Positions 26,878 to 35,903 of a stretch of 41,406 nucleotides of DNA are shown in pieces; the stretch's first letter is position 1, and every line of letters starts with the position of its first letter. The stretch spans positions 8,219 to 49,624 of the forward strand of contig JANREX010000010.1 in assembly GCA_030758115.1 (NCBI GenBank). Reading direction: 5' to 3'. The notes beneath the pieces were generated by a model that was not told where the DNA came from, did no database searches, and was given only the letters and a program-made list of their open reading frames with translations. Origin of the DNA: Paracoccaceae bacterium. Its GTDB lineage: Bacteria > Pseudomonadota > Alphaproteobacteria > Rhodobacterales > Rhodobacteraceae. A program made the translations under genes and the position numbers.

Positions 26878-27480
26878 ATGCCCGCCCTCAAACCCACCGG
26901 CTTCAGCGCCACGATCAGATGGCTCGGTGTCGTGACGTCCGAGGATCGCAAGGCCCTGCTGGCAGAGCCGCGCGACGCGCTTGCGCTGAGCTTTGAAGGG
27001 ATCGCGGGATCGGTGCATGGCGGGCGCACGCGCGCCTCGTGCTCGCGCGTGACCTCGCAGCATACACGGGGCACGCCCATCGCGAACGAGCGGCAGTTGT
27101 CGATCATCTCGGTCGAGGAGATGGCCGAGATCGCCGCGAAGATGGGCCTGGACAGCCTTGATCCCGCGCGGCTGGGTGCCTCGATCGTGATCGAGGGGAT
27201 CCCGGACCTGAGCCATCTGCCGCCCTCGTCGCGCCTGCAGGCGCCATCGGGTGCCACGCTGGTCATCGACATGCAGAACCGGCCCTGCATCCTGCCGGCC
27301 CGCAGCCTGGACACCGTTCATCCGGGGCAGGGCAAACTGTTCAAGCCCGCGGCCGAAGGCCGTCGCGGCGTGACCGCCTGGGTGCAGCGCGAGGGCCGGA
27401 TCGCCCTGGGTGACAGCTTGCGGCTGCATGTGCCGGATCAACGCGCCTGGGCCCATCTGGACGCGGCACGGCGGGGCTGA
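26878..27480 (+). CDS. MOSC domain-containing protein
   Basis: 200-residue soluble protein formed essentially of one MOSC domain, the sulfur-carrier fold shared with molybdenum cofactor sulfurase. Visible are [18 protein letters not shown], with a cysteine that could carry sulfur, [11 protein letters not shown], and [13 protein letters not shown], which parallels the GxNIxxxGI part of MOSC. MOSC proteins often act in metal-sulfur cluster assembly or N-hydroxylated compound reduction; the substrate here is unknown. ATG 26878 has AAAGGA at 9-bp spacing and is preferred over a GTG six codons earlier. It ends 148 bp before fhs. Confidence 0.85.
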   Translation: MPALKPTGFSATIRWLGVVTSEDRKALLAEPRDALALSFEGIAGSVHGGRTRASCSRVTSQHTRGTPIANERQLSIISVEEMAEIAAKMGLDSLDPARLGASIVIEGIPDLSHLPPSSRLQAPSGATLVIDMQNRPCILPARSLDTVHPGQGKLFKPAAEGRRGVTAWVQREGRIALGDSLRLHVPDQRAWAHLDAARRG

Positions 27481-27628
27481 GCCCGGCTGGGCTGCGACAA
27501 AACGCATGCGGCGGCATACAAGGCCGCAAGCCGCAATCCAAATGTCGGAAACACGACCTTTACGATGGCCCGACCCCTGTATAGCCAAGGCAGGGACGGC
27601 CCGACCGGCCGAAAGAGGGAAGAGAGAC

Positions 27629-29305
27629 ATGACGTTCAGATCCGATATCGAGATCGCCCGCGACGCGCGCAAGCAACCCATCCAGGACATCGGTGCAAAG
27701 CTGGGCATCCCGGCGGCGGATCTGCTGCCCTATGGCCATGACAAGGCCAAGATCAGCCAGGATTTCATCTCGTCCGTGCAGGATCGCCCGAACGGCAAGC
27801 TGATCCTGGTGACGGCGATCAACCCGACGCCTGCGGGCGAGGGCAAGACCACGACAACGGTGGGCCTGGGCGACGGTCTGAACCGGATCGGCAAGAAGGC
27901 GGCCGTCTGCATCCGCGAGGCCAGCCTTGGCCCCTGTTTCGGCATGAAAGGCGGGGCCGCGGGCGGCGGTTATGCCCAGGTCGTGCCGATGGAAGAGATG
28001 AACCTGCATTTCACCGGCGATTTCCACGCGATCACCTCGGCGCACAACCTGCTGTCGGCGATGATCGACAACCATATCTACTGGGGCAACGAGCTTGAGA
28101 TCGACGAGCGCCGCATCGTCTGGCGCCGCGTCATGGACATGAACGACCGTGCACTGCGCGATATCGTGGTCAGCCTGGGCGGTGTCGCCAACGGCTTTCC
28201 GCGCCAGACCGGTTTCGACATCACCGTGGCCTCCGAGGTGATGGCGATCCTGTGCCTGGCGACCGACCTGGAGGATCTGGAGCGGCGCCTGGGCGATATC
28301 GTCGTGGCCTACACGCGCGAGCGCAAGCCGATCTTTGCCCGCGACATCAAGGCCGATGGCGCGATGACCGTTCTGTTGAAGGACGCGATGCAGCCCAACC
28401 TGGTGCAGACGCTGGAGAACAACCCCGCCTTCGTGCATGGCGGGCCTTTCGCGAATATCGCGCATGGCTGCAACTCGGTCATCGCCACCACGACGGCGCT
28501 GAAACTGGCCGATTACGTGGTGACCGAGGCTGGTTTCGGGGCCGACCTGGGGGCCGAGAAGTTCATGAACATCAAGTGCCGCAAGGCCGGGATCGCGCCT
28601 GATGCGGTGGTGATCGTGGCCACGGTGCGCGCGATGAAGATGAATGGCGGGGTGGCCAAGGCCGATCTGGGCGCGGAAAACGTGGCCGCGGTGCGCGCGG
28701 GCTGTCCGAACCTGGGCCGCCATATCGGCAACGTCAAATCCTTCGGCGTGCCGGTCGTGGTCGCGATCAACCATTTCGCGGGTGACACCGAGGCCGAAGT
28801 GCAGGCCGTCCGCGATTACGTGGCCGAGCAGGGTGCCGAGGCGGTGCTGTGCAAGCATTGGGCCGATGGTGGTGCCGGCGCCGAGGATCTGGCGCACAGG
28901 GTCGTGGCCCTGGCCGAAAGCGGCAAGGCGCAGTTCGCGCCGCTCTATCCCGACGAGATGTCCCTGTTCGGCAAGATCGAGACCATCGCCAAGCGCATCT
29001 ATCATGCCGACGAGGTGCTGGCCGATGCCAAGATCCGCGCGCAGCTGAAGGAATGGGAAGAGGCCGGTTATGGCCATCTGCCGGTCTGCATGGCCAAGAC
29101 GCAGTATTCCTTTACCACCGATCCGGGCCGCCGGGGCGCGCCCGTGGGCCATTCGGTCCCGGTGCGCGAAGTGCGGCTGAGCGCGGGGGCGGGGTTTGTC
29201 GTCGTCATCTGCGGCGAGATCATGACCATGCCGGGCCTGCCGCGCGTCCCCAGCGCCGAGGCGATCCGGTTGAACGATGCAGGCCAGATCGAAGGCCTGT
29301 TCTGA
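27629..29305 (+). CDS. fhs: Formate--tetrahydrofolate ligase Fhs
   Basis: Makes 10-formyl-THF from formate, THF and ATP, feeding C1 units to purines, fMet and serine, or running in reverse to make ATP. 558 residues, normal length. The P-loop [15 protein letters not shown] (66-80) and [24 protein letters not shown] are hallmark segments, as is the C-terminal [23 protein letters not shown] 27629 follows GAGGGAAGAGAG, a strong ribosome site; a longer open frame upstream overlaps the intergenic region and is rejected. The 148-bp leader contains a TATAGC hexamer near 27580 but no clear -35. folD follows 63 bp on, past a hairpin. Confidence 0.97.
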   Translation: MTFRSDIEIARDARKQPIQDIGAKLGIPAADLLPYGHDKAKISQDFISSVQDRPNGKLILVTAINPTPAGEGKTTTTVGLGDGLNRIGKKAAVCIREASLGPCFGMKGGAAGGGYAQVVPMEEMNLHFTGDFHAITSAHNLLSAMIDNHIYWGNELEIDERRIVWRRVMDMNDRALRDIVVSLGGVANGFPRQTGFDITVASEVMAILCLATDLEDLERRLGDIVVAYTRERKPIFARDIKADGAMTVLLKDAMQPNLVQTLENNPAFVHGGPFANIAHGCNSVIATTTALKLADYVVTEAGFGADLGAEKFMNIKCRKAGIAPDAVVIVATVRAMKMNGGVAKADLGAENVAAVRAGCPNLGRHIGNVKSFGVPVVVAINHFAGDTEAEVQAVRDYVAEQGAEAVLCKHWADGGAGAEDLAHRVVALAESGKAQFAPLYPDEMSLFGKIETIAKRIYHADEVLADAKIRAQLKEWEEAGYGHLPVCMAKTQYSFTTDPGRRGAPVGHSVPVREVRLSAGAGFVVVICGEIMTMPGLPRVPSAEAIRLNDAGQIEGLF

Positions 29306-29309
29306 ACGG

Positions 29310-29331
29310 CCGCCGGAGGAGCCTCCGGCGG
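29310..29331 (+). terminator. Perfect GC hairpin between fhs and folD
   Basis: CCGCCGGAGG (29310-29319) and CCTCCGGCGG (29322-29331) form a perfect 10-bp stem with a 2-base loop, 4 bp after the fhs stop. No T-run follows directly, so it may attenuate or protect mRNA rather than fully terminate. Its right arm is part of the dispersed repeat. Confidence 0.5.
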
Positions 29332-29355
29332 GGATATTTGCAGCAAGAAGAAACG
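29321..29355 (+). repeat. Dispersed intergenic repeat, copy 1
   Basis: GCCTCCGGCGGGGATATTTG followed by CAGCAAGAAGAAACG. It matches 37036-37070 at all but two positions of 35. The left end forms the hairpin arm and the right end is purine-rich and supplies sequence just before the folD ribosome site. Confidence 0.8.
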
Positions 29356-29368
29356 AGGAGTGCGGCGC

Positions 29369-30262
29369 ATGACAGCCAGCATCATCGACGGCAAGGCATT
29401 CGCGGCGGACCTGCGCGCGACCGTGGCGGGCCATGTGGCGGCGCTGCGTGACGGGCCGGGGATCGTGCCCGGACTGGCAGTGGTGCTGGTGGGCGAAGAT
29501 CCCGCCAGCCAGGTCTATGTCCGCTCGAAGGGGAAGATGACGGTCGAGGTCGGCATGCGATCCTTCGAGCATCGCCTGTCTGCCGACACCGATGAGGCGA
29601 CGCTGCTGTCGTTGATTCAAGAGCTGAATAATGATCCGCAAGTCCATGGAATTCTTGTGCAATTGCCGTTGCCGGGCCATCTGGATTCGGACCTGGTGAT
29701 CAATGCGATCGACCCGGCCAAGGATGTGGACGGCTTTCACATCTCGAATGTCGGGCTGCTGGCGACGGGGCAGAAGGCGATGGTGCCCTGCACGCCGCTG
29801 GGATGCCTGCTGATGCTGCGGGCCCATCATGGCAGCCTGTCGGGAATGGAGGCGGTTGTCATCGGGCGGTCCAACATCGTGGGCAAGCCGATGGCGCAAT
29901 TGCTGCTGGGTGAAAGCTGCACGGTGACGATCGCGCATTCGCGCACCCGTGATCTGCCGGGCGTGGTGCGGCGCGCGGATATCGTCGTGGCCGCCGTGGG
30001 CCGCCCCGAGATGGTGCCGGGCGACTGGATCAAGCCGGGTGCCACCGTGATCGACGTGGGCATCAACCGCGTGGATGCGGGCGAGGGCAAGACGCGGCTG
30101 GTGGGCGATGTGGATTTCGACAGCGCCGTCGCCGTGGCGGGCGCGATCACCCCGGTGCCGGGCGGGGTGGGGCCGATGACCATCGCCTGCCTGCTGGCCA
30201 ATACCGTGACCGCCTGCTGCCGCGCCAACGGATTGCCGGAACCCGAAGGCCTGACGGCCTGA
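29369..30262 (+). CDS. folD: Bifunctional methylene-THF dehydrogenase/cyclohydrolase FolD
   Basis: Interconverts 5,10-methylene-THF and 10-formyl-THF with NADP. 297 residues. Visible motifs are YVRSKGK, carrying the catalytic Lys of the cyclohydrolase site (about 50-56), [10 protein letters not shown], the Rossmann part [18 protein letters not shown], and the C-terminal signature [19 protein letters not shown] 29369 follows GAGGAG with 7-8 bp spacing; a GTG three codons earlier is possible. With fhs it forms a compact formate-to-methylene-THF module, and PurU at the window start is the opposing hydrolase. Confidence 0.97.
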   Translation: MTASIIDGKAFAADLRATVAGHVAALRDGPGIVPGLAVVLVGEDPASQVYVRSKGKMTVEVGMRSFEHRLSADTDEATLLSLIQELNNDPQVHGILVQLPLPGHLDSDLVINAIDPAKDVDGFHISNVGLLATGQKAMVPCTPLGCLLMLRAHHGSLSGMEAVVIGRSNIVGKPMAQLLLGESCTVTIAHSRTRDLPGVVRRADIVVAAVGRPEMVPGDWIKPGATVIDVGINRVDAGEGKTRLVGDVDFDSAVAVAGAITPVPGGVGPMTIACLLANTVTACCRANGLPEPEGLTA

Positions 30263-30264
30263 TC

Positions 30265-30292
30265 CTGCGGTGGGCGCAAGCGCCCGCGGCAG
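30265..30292 (+). terminator. Hairpin after folD, probable terminator
   Basis: Arms 30265-30277 and 30280-30292 pair along 13 positions with one mismatch and one wobble, two bases after the folD stop. There is no T-run, so termination strength is uncertain. Confidence 0.45.
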
Positions 30293-30346
30293 GGCCTGCA
30301 ACAATTAAGTTGTATTTTCAACATCACGATAGCATGCGATGTTCCG

Positions 30347-31165
30347 ATGGCCTTCCCGCCCTCATGGGCACGACTCGCCTCGGAGATCGCAATCTTGACT
30401 GCCTTTCTGACCCGATTGATCGCAGCGCTGAAAAACCGCCCCGACCTGAGCTTTCCCTTGGGGCTGTGGGTGCTGATCACCGCCACGGCTGCGATCACGG
30501 GGCCTTTCCAGACCTTCGATCTTCTGACCCCGTTTCCGCGCCTGGTCTATTGGGGCTTCGTGGTGGGCCTGTCGATCGGCCTGAGCCTGTTGCAGATGCA
30601 TCTGCTTGCGGCGCGGCCGGCGATCTGGCGGGTGCTGGGCTGGTTGCCATTCTCGATCGTGTTCGCGGGTCTGTTGCAGGCCTTGAACCTTGCGGTCTTT
30701 CCCCATTGGCGGGGCTGGCCGGATTATCTGTGGTTGCTGGGCGTGGTGGTGGCGATCAGCTATCTGGTCGAACTGGCCGACAAGCTGTTGATACTGCTTG
30801 TGCCACGGCCTGCGGAGGCCGCCGGGCACGATCCGGTCGCCGCCCTGATGGAGCGCCTGCCGCCCGAAAAACGGGGACACCTGATCCGGATGGAGGCGAA
30901 GGATCATTACCTTTCCGTCGTCACGTCAGCGGGCGAGGCGCTGATCCTGATGCGCATGGCCGACGCCGAGGCGTTGCTGGGCGGGTCTGACGGGATCAGG
31001 GTGCATCGTTCGCATTGGGTGATCCAGGCCGAGGTGCGGGGGCACCTGCGCCGCGAAGGCCGCGATCTTTTGCTGATGTCGGACGGCAGCGAAGTGCCTG
31101 TCAGCCGTGGCGCCCGGCCGGATGTGGAACGCAGCGGGTTGATCCCGTCCCGCGCGGCGCGCTGA
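30347..31165 (+). CDS. Membrane-anchored LytTR DNA-binding regulator (copy 1)
   Basis: 272 residues. Four predicted membrane helices (about 37-53, 66-86, 98-118, 126-150) precede a C-terminal LytTR DNA-binding domain (about 174-262), marked by RMEAKDHYLSVVTS, VHRSHWVI and SDGSEVPVSR. There is no response-regulator receiver, so the signal is probably sensed in or at the membrane. It is paralogous to the protein at 31752-32561: both have a TGPF-Q/D-T segment in the first helix and the same LytTR core. The ATG at 30347 has a poor ribosome site; TTG 30395, with GGAG upstream, would drop 16 residues and may be the real start. Target genes unknown. It converges with the thioesterase gene, with 11 bp between stops. 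Confidence 0.85.
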   Translation: MAFPPSWARLASEIAILTAFLTRLIAALKNRPDLSFPLGLWVLITATAAITGPFQTFDLLTPFPRLVYWGFVVGLSIGLSLLQMHLLAARPAIWRVLGWLPFSIVFAGLLQALNLAVFPHWRGWPDYLWLLGVVVAISYLVELADKLLILLVPRPAEAAGHDPVAALMERLPPEKRGHLIRMEAKDHYLSVVTSAGEALILMRMADAEALLGGSDGIRVHRSHWVIQAEVRGHLRREGRDLLLMSDGSEVPVSRGARPDVERSGLIPSRAAR

Positions 31166-31176
31166 CAGGGCGCTGG

Positions 31177-31608
31177 TTACGCCGCGCCGGAGGCCGTGAC
31201 CGGGATCATCGTGCCTTGCAGCACCGCGATCAGGGTCAGCTTGCCATCCCGCAGCGCATGCACATCGGCGCCGACCACCATCAGGCGTCGCCCCGGTTTG
31301 ATCACCCGTCCCGTGGCGATCAACAGATCACCCTGTGCCGGGGCGAGCAGGTTGATCTTGATCTCGGCGGTCAGCACGTCGCTATCCGCTGGCATCAGGC
31401 TCAATGCGGCATAGCCCGCAGCGCTGTCGCCCAGCGAAAAGGTCAATCCGGCATGGCCGAACCCCTGCTGCTGGCGCATGCCGGGCAGAATGGGCGCCTC
31501 GATCCGCACCTCGCCGGGGGTGACGGCGGCCAGCCTTGCGCCAATGGTCTGCATCATGGTCTGCGTGCCGAAACTGCTTGCGATGCGGTCGCTGATCGCC
31601 TGGTCCAT
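31177..31608 (-). CDS. PaaI-like hotdog-fold thioesterase
   Basis: 143-residue cytosolic protein of the hotdog superfamily. The core motif QQGFGHAGLTFSLGDSAAGYAAL matches the NPxGxxHGGxxxxLxDxA pattern of PaaI/acyl-CoA thioesterases, with HA where HG is usual and a conserved Asp on the central helix. It probably hydrolyses an acyl- or aryl-CoA, but the substrate cannot be told. Start ATG 31608 follows GGAAAG; a longer start upstream is unsupported. It is transcribed leftward between the two LytTR genes and shares a 143-bp AT-rich divergent control region with copy 2, suggesting it could be a target of that regulator. Confidence 0.85.
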   Translation of the reverse strand: MDQAISDRIASSFGTQTMMQTIGARLAAVTPGEVRIEAPILPGMRQQQGFGHAGLTFSLGDSAAGYAALSLMPADSDVLTAEIKINLLAPAQGDLLIATGRVIKPGRRLMVVGADVHALRDGKLTLIAVLQGTMIPVTASGAA

Positions 31609-31751
31609 TGTTCTTTCCTTTTGTTGCCCACCTTGCTCTAGCAGACGCAATATAATATCGCATTACATTGATATGTTGTTTCTTGGTTTGGCTTCTGGCC
31701 GGACTATCTTTTCAGCATGGGTGAACAGTATGCGGGTGGAGGGATAGCCTG
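31609..31751. promoter_or_regulatory. Divergent control region, thioesterase / LytTR copy 2
   Basis: An AT-rich spacer unlike its GC-rich surroundings. It contains a perfect TATAAT at 31651-31656 and further TATA-like runs to about 31675, but no well-spaced -35 on either strand. It must hold both promoters. Confidence 0.45.
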
Positions 31752-32561
31752 TTGTTTTTTGTTCTGAAAGCGATACGGGCGGCGGCGCGGTCCCTGTTGC
31801 TTCCGGGGAATATTTCCTTCGGCCTTCTCGCGGTCGTGGGCACGGTGATCACGGGGCCCTTTGATACCCTGACACAGCTGACTGTCGAAGAACGCGTCCT
31901 CTACTGGAGTGGCGTGGTCGTGTTCTCGATTTTCGTCGCGACGCTGGCGCAAAAACTGACGCTCGGGTTTTCCAAGGATGCCTCGCAGCTCATGGCCATT
32001 GTGGTGGATTCGGCCGTCATGACGGCGCTCTTTTCACCGATCGCCTATGGCTGGACCGTTCTGTTTTTCGACATCAGCCTGGCCTCGAAGGATTTCTTCC
32101 ATGTGATCGTGAACGTGATGATGGTCAGTCTGGTCATCTTCGCTTGCCGCAAACTGGTGTTCGACTGGGCAAGGATGACGAGCTTCGAACGCTCGCAAAG
32201 CGGCGCCTTCCCCGCGGTGCCGCCTTCCATGGAGGACGCGTCTGTTGCCGCGCCACGCCTTGCCCGTCGCATCGCCGAGGATGATCCCGGCCCGATCCGG
32301 CGGATCGAGGCGATGAATCATTTTGTCACGGTCTTCACCGAAAAAGACAGCTACCAGATAAGAATGAGATTTGCCGACGCCGTGGACGAGATGGACGGCA
32401 TCCCCGGCCTTGTGACGCATCGCTCGCATTGGGTGGCCTGTACGGTCGTGGACGAGGTGGAACGCCAGAACGGCAGGCTGTTGCTGCGGTTGAACTGTGG
32501 AACCCGCGTGCCGGTCAGTCGCAAGTACCGTCCTGCGCTTGAAGACATGGGCCTTGTCTGA
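31752..32561 (+). CDS. Membrane-anchored LytTR DNA-binding regulator (copy 2)
   Basis: 269 residues with the same plan as the gene at 30347. About four membrane helices lie at residues 20-38, 48-68, 80-107 and 115-137. A linker follows, then a LytTR domain at about 182-267 (RIEAMNHFVTVFTEKDSY, THRSHWVACTVVDEV, NCGTRVPVSRKYRP). The two proteins share TGPF-D/Q-T, VLYWSGVVVFSI/LVYWGFVVGLSI and RSHWV segments, so they are paralogues from an old duplication. Start is TTG 31752 behind GGAGGGA, a strong ribosome site. An ATG at 31731 begins only a five-codon frame ending at TAG within the leader. Targets unknown. The LytTR domain usually binds direct repeats and activates. Confidence 0.85.
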   Translation: MFFVLKAIRAAARSLLLPGNISFGLLAVVGTVITGPFDTLTQLTVEERVLYWSGVVVFSIFVATLAQKLTLGFSKDASQLMAIVVDSAVMTALFSPIAYGWTVLFFDISLASKDFFHVIVNVMMVSLVIFACRKLVFDWARMTSFERSQSGAFPAVPPSMEDASVAAPRLARRIAEDDPGPIRRIEAMNHFVTVFTEKDSYQIRMRFADAVDEMDGIPGLVTHRSHWVACTVVDEVERQNGRLLLRLNCGTRVPVSRKYRPALEDMGLV

Positions 32562-32589
32562 GGTCTGAGGTTGCGGCCTTGTGCAACGG

Positions 32590-33252
32590 TCAACGCGGCA
32601 TCGGTATGGCCACGGCCTGCCGCCCGGTCAGAACCGCAATCGCCCCCGGCCGCATCAGCGCGTCCAGCGCCTTGTCGGTGCTGCGCAATCCCCCGGTATA
32701 GGTGCCATAGGCCGGCAGGATCACGCGGGCGCTGTCGATCAGGAAGGCCGGACGGCTGAGGCTGCCCGCGCGGGTGCGCATTTGCGCCTTGGGGTGATAA
32801 TGGCCCGAAATCTCGGCCTGCGCCGCAGGGTCCGCGATATGGCGGAAGGTCAGGGGCGCCAGATGCAATTCGCCCAGATGGGTGCCGCCCAGATCGACGG
32901 GTCCGGGATCGTGATTGCCCTCGGCCCAGATCCAGCGCCGCCCCGCCTGCAGGCGCGCAATCCACAGCCGCGCCTCCTCGGGCAGGCCATCCTGTGCTGC
33001 CAGATCGTCGAAGCTGTCGCCAAGGCAGATCACGGTGGTGGCGCGCGTCGCCGCGAGATCGGCTTGCAGTCGCGTCAGCGTGTCCTGCACCTCATAGGGG
33101 GGCAGGGCCATGCCGCCGCGCCGCACGCGCCGTTCCGATTTGCCGAAATGCAGGTCGGACACGGCAAGCAGGGCTTGCGCGGGCCAATGCAGCGCGCCCG
33201 AGGGCAGGGCATGCAGGGTTTCCCCGGCCATGGTGAAGGCGTGATGGGTCAT
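32590..33252 (-). CDS. pdeM: Ligase-associated DNA damage response phosphoesterase PdeM
   Basis: 220-residue calcineurin-type metallophosphoesterase. The metal motifs are in order: VSDLHFGK (DxH), CLGDSFDD (GDxxD), WAEGNHDPG (GNHD) and ISGHYHPK (GHxHP). This is the PdeM family, which travels with a DEXH helicase and often an ATP-dependent ligase and a beta-CASP exonuclease in bacterial DNA repair loci. ATG 33252 (MTHHAFTMAGETL) is taken as start since it matches the family opening; a TTG twelve codons upstream is the alternative. It lies 41 bp after the helicase stop. No ligase or exonuclease gene is visible in this window. Confidence 0.9.
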   Translation of the reverse strand: MTHHAFTMAGETLHALPSGALHWPAQALLAVSDLHFGKSERRVRRGGMALPPYEVQDTLTRLQADLAATRATTVICLGDSFDDLAAQDGLPEEARLWIARLQAGRRWIWAEGNHDPGPVDLGGTHLGELHLAPLTFRHIADPAAQAEISGHYHPKAQMRTRAGSLSRPAFLIDSARVILPAYGTYTGGLRSTDKALDALMRPGAIAVLTGRQAVAIPMPR

Positions 33253-33293
33253 GGCGGTGGTGATGGCAGGCGATGCGGGCCAAGGCAAGAGGA

Positions 33294-35705
33294 TCAGCCC
33301 AGGCCCGCCTCGCGCATCAGCGCTTCGGCGGCTTCGGCCATCAGACGTTCGCGGGCCTGCCCCTCGACCGGGACACGCCCCGCTTCAAGGAAGAGGGGGG
33401 CCGCAAAAGGCGTCAGCCGGTTCAACCGCATCAGGTCGATCCGGCCACCCACCCGGTCCAGCATCTCGCGCAGCCGGCCGAAATCGACAAGGCCGCGCAT
33501 CGCCTCGGTCCGCGTGATCTTGAGCAGCAGATGATCGGGGTCGTATTTCACCAGCGTGTCATAGAGGATGTCGGACGAAAACGTGGCCTGCCGCCCCGAT
33601 TTGCGCTGCCCCGCGCTGAGGCGGTCGATCAGCCCCGCAATGGTGGCCGAGGCGCGGAAGGTGCGTTTCATCACGGCGTTGCCCTTGAACCAGTCCTCCA
33701 GCCCATCCTCCAGCTTTTGCGGATCAATCAGGTCTGCGGCGTCGGTCAGGGGTTTCAGCCCCCAGATCAGCGTGGCGTAATCGGTGGCGACGAAACCCAA
33801 GGGATCAAGCCCCATCTCTTCCATGCGCTTGGTCAGCAGCAGGCCAAGGGTCTGCTGCGCGTTGCGGCCCGCAAAGCCATAGACGCAGGCATGTTCGCGC
33901 CCGTCATGGGGGAAGCTTTCGATCAGCAGGCGGCCCGGTTCGGGCAGGCGGCTGACGCGGCGCTGCAAGGCCAGCCAGTCGCGGGTATGGCCGGGCAGGG
34001 CGGGCCAGTCCTCGGCCTGCAGCATCCGCAGGATGCGGGTGCTGAGCTGGGTGGAGGTTGCGAATTTCGTGCCCATGAAGGTGGCGATCTTGGGCTTGCG
34101 GCCGGGATCGGGGCTGACCTCGACCGTCATCTCGCGCAGCCCCTCATAGCGCACGATCTGCCCGCCGATCAGGAAGGTGTCGCCGGGGGTCAGGGTGGCG
34201 GCAAAGGATTCCTCGATCTCGCCCAGGGGTTTGCCGCCGCGATTGCGGCGGTAGCGGACCTTGAGCGTGTCGGTGTCCTGGATCGTGCCGATGTTCATGC
34301 GGATCTGGCGCGCGGCGCGCGGGTCGCGCAACTGCCACAGGCCGTCCGGGCGCCGCATCAGGCGCTGCCAGCGGTCATAGGCGCGCAGGGCATAGCCGCC
34401 GGTGGCGATGAAATCGAGGCAGGCGTCGAAATCCGCGCGGCTCAGCGTGGCATAGGCACCTGCCGTCGTCACCTCGGTGTAAAGCGTATCGGCATCGAAA
34501 GGCCCGGCGCAGGCGGCGATCAGGATCTGCTGGCAGAGCACGTCCAAAGGCCCGTCCCCGCGTGCTTCGCCATCCAGGTCATGGGCGCGCACAGCCTCCA
34601 GCGCGGCCAGGCATTCGACCACCTCGAACCGGTTGGCGGGCACCAGCAGCGCCTTGGAGGGGGCGTTGTAGCGGTGATTGGCCCGTCCGATGCGTTGCAC
34701 CAATCGCTTGACGTTCTTGGGCGCGCCGATCTGGATCACCAGGTCCACATCGCCCCAGTCGATGCCCAGATCCAGACTGCCGGTGCAGACGATGGCGCGG
34801 AGTTGTCCCGCCACCATCGCCGCCTCGACCCGCGCGCGCTGGTCGCGGTCAAGGCTGCCGTGGTGGATGCCGATGGGCAGCGCATCCTCGTTCGCAAGCC
34901 ACAGGTTGTGAAAGAAGATCTCGGCCTGCGCACGGGTGTTGTGGAAGATCAGCGTGGTGCGATGCGCCTTGACCTGTTCCAGAACCGCCGGGATGGCATA
35001 GGCCGCCCCACCGCCGGCCCATGGCGGCGGCTGATCGGTGGTCAGCATGGCGATATCGGGATCGGGGCCGGGATCGGCGGTCAGGATCGGGCAGGGGTCG
35101 GGATGGCGCGCCAGAAACCGCGCGATGGCGGCGGGATCATCGACGGTGGCCGACAGGCCCACGCGGCGCAGATCGGGGCAGAGCTGCTGGAGGCGGGCAA
35201 GCGCCAGCATCAGCTGATCGCCGCGTTTGCTTTCGGCCAGGGCGTGGATTTCATCGACCACGATGCGCCTCAGGCCCGCGAAGATGCGGGGGGCGTCCTC
35301 GTAGCTGGTCAAGAGGGCCAGGCTTTCCGGTGTCGTCAGCAGGATATGGGGCGGATCGGCGCGTTGGCGGCGTTTGACATGGGCCGAGGTGTCGCCGGTG
35401 CGATCCTCGATCCGCAGGGGCAGGCCCATCTCGGCCACGGGCGTTTGCAGGTTGCGCTTGATATCGGCGGCCAGCGCCTTGAGCGGCGAGACATAGAGGG
35501 TGTGCAGGCCCTTGTGGTCAGAGGTGGCAAGATCGGCCAGCGTGGGCAGGAACCCCGCCAGCGTCTTGCCGCCACCCGTGGGGGCGATCAGCAGAAGCGC
35601 CGGATCATCGGCCCGCGCCAGCATGTCCAGCTGATGCGGATGGGGTGCCCAGCCCTTGGCCTGGAACCAGTCGGTGATGATGGGGGGCAGTTGCGGCGCG
35701 GTCAT
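33294..35705 (-). CDS. Ligase-associated DNA damage response DEXH-box helicase (Lhr family)
   Basis: 803-residue superfamily 2 helicase of the Lhr type. Helicase core: ATP site IAPTGGGKT (40-48), DEIH box VVDEIHA (148-154), SATVDDPAAIARF (motif III region), and RIGRANHRYN (motif VI). After the two RecA-like domains comes a winged helix and the Lhr-specific C-terminal domain (about 420-800). It is shorter than full E. coli Lhr and matches the ligase-associated subclass. It is expected to unwind DNA or RNA-DNA hybrids 3'-5' in repair. Start ATG 35705 has a weak ribosome site. A 19-bp palindrome lies 70 bp upstream. pdeM follows in the same operon. Confidence 0.93.
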   Translation of the reverse strand: MTAPQLPPIITDWFQAKGWAPHPHQLDMLARADDPALLLIAPTGGGKTLAGFLPTLADLATSDHKGLHTLYVSPLKALAADIKRNLQTPVAEMGLPLRIEDRTGDTSAHVKRRQRADPPHILLTTPESLALLTSYEDAPRIFAGLRRIVVDEIHALAESKRGDQLMLALARLQQLCPDLRRVGLSATVDDPAAIARFLARHPDPCPILTADPGPDPDIAMLTTDQPPPWAGGGAAYAIPAVLEQVKAHRTTLIFHNTRAQAEIFFHNLWLANEDALPIGIHHGSLDRDQRARVEAAMVAGQLRAIVCTGSLDLGIDWGDVDLVIQIGAPKNVKRLVQRIGRANHRYNAPSKALLVPANRFEVVECLAALEAVRAHDLDGEARGDGPLDVLCQQILIAACAGPFDADTLYTEVTTAGAYATLSRADFDACLDFIATGGYALRAYDRWQRLMRRPDGLWQLRDPRAARQIRMNIGTIQDTDTLKVRYRRNRGGKPLGEIEESFAATLTPGDTFLIGGQIVRYEGLREMTVEVSPDPGRKPKIATFMGTKFATSTQLSTRILRMLQAEDWPALPGHTRDWLALQRRVSRLPEPGRLLIESFPHDGREHACVYGFAGRNAQQTLGLLLTKRMEEMGLDPLGFVATDYATLIWGLKPLTDAADLIDPQKLEDGLEDWFKGNAVMKRTFRASATIAGLIDRLSAGQRKSGRQATFSSDILYDTLVKYDPDHLLLKITRTEAMRGLVDFGRLREMLDRVGGRIDLMRLNRLTPFAAPLFLEAGRVPVEGQARERLMAEAAEALMREAGLG

Positions 35706-35774
35706 GCCCGCAGAGGTAGGGCAAGCACGACGCCGAGGCTAGGGGGAGATGGGCCCGCAAGGGCACCGCCGGGG

Positions 35775-35793
35775 ATGTCCCATGATGGGACAT
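35775..35793. promoter_or_regulatory. 19-bp palindrome upstream of lhr
   Basis: ATGTCCCAT-G-ATGGGACAT is a perfect inverted repeat with a single central base, 70-88 bp upstream of the lhr start, in the 198-bp spacer after the lipoprotein gene. It has no T-run and is unlike the GC-rich terminators here, so it looks like a protein-binding site. The binding protein is unknown. Confidence 0.55.
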
Positions 35794-35903
35794 TTCGCGG
35801 GTTGTTTGATTTCAAGGGGTTACTGGGGCGTGTCAGGGATATTTTAACGGGTTGTCCAAGCCTTCTGATGATCTTGATCTCCCGCCCGCCGTGCTGGGGG
35901 GCG

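Noticed and set aside
27560-30304. Very long leftward open frame opposite fhs and folD
   Set aside because: It is the antisense of two textbook genes. The translation is Arg/His/Gln-rich low-order sequence typical of GC-rich shadow frames, with no ribosome site.
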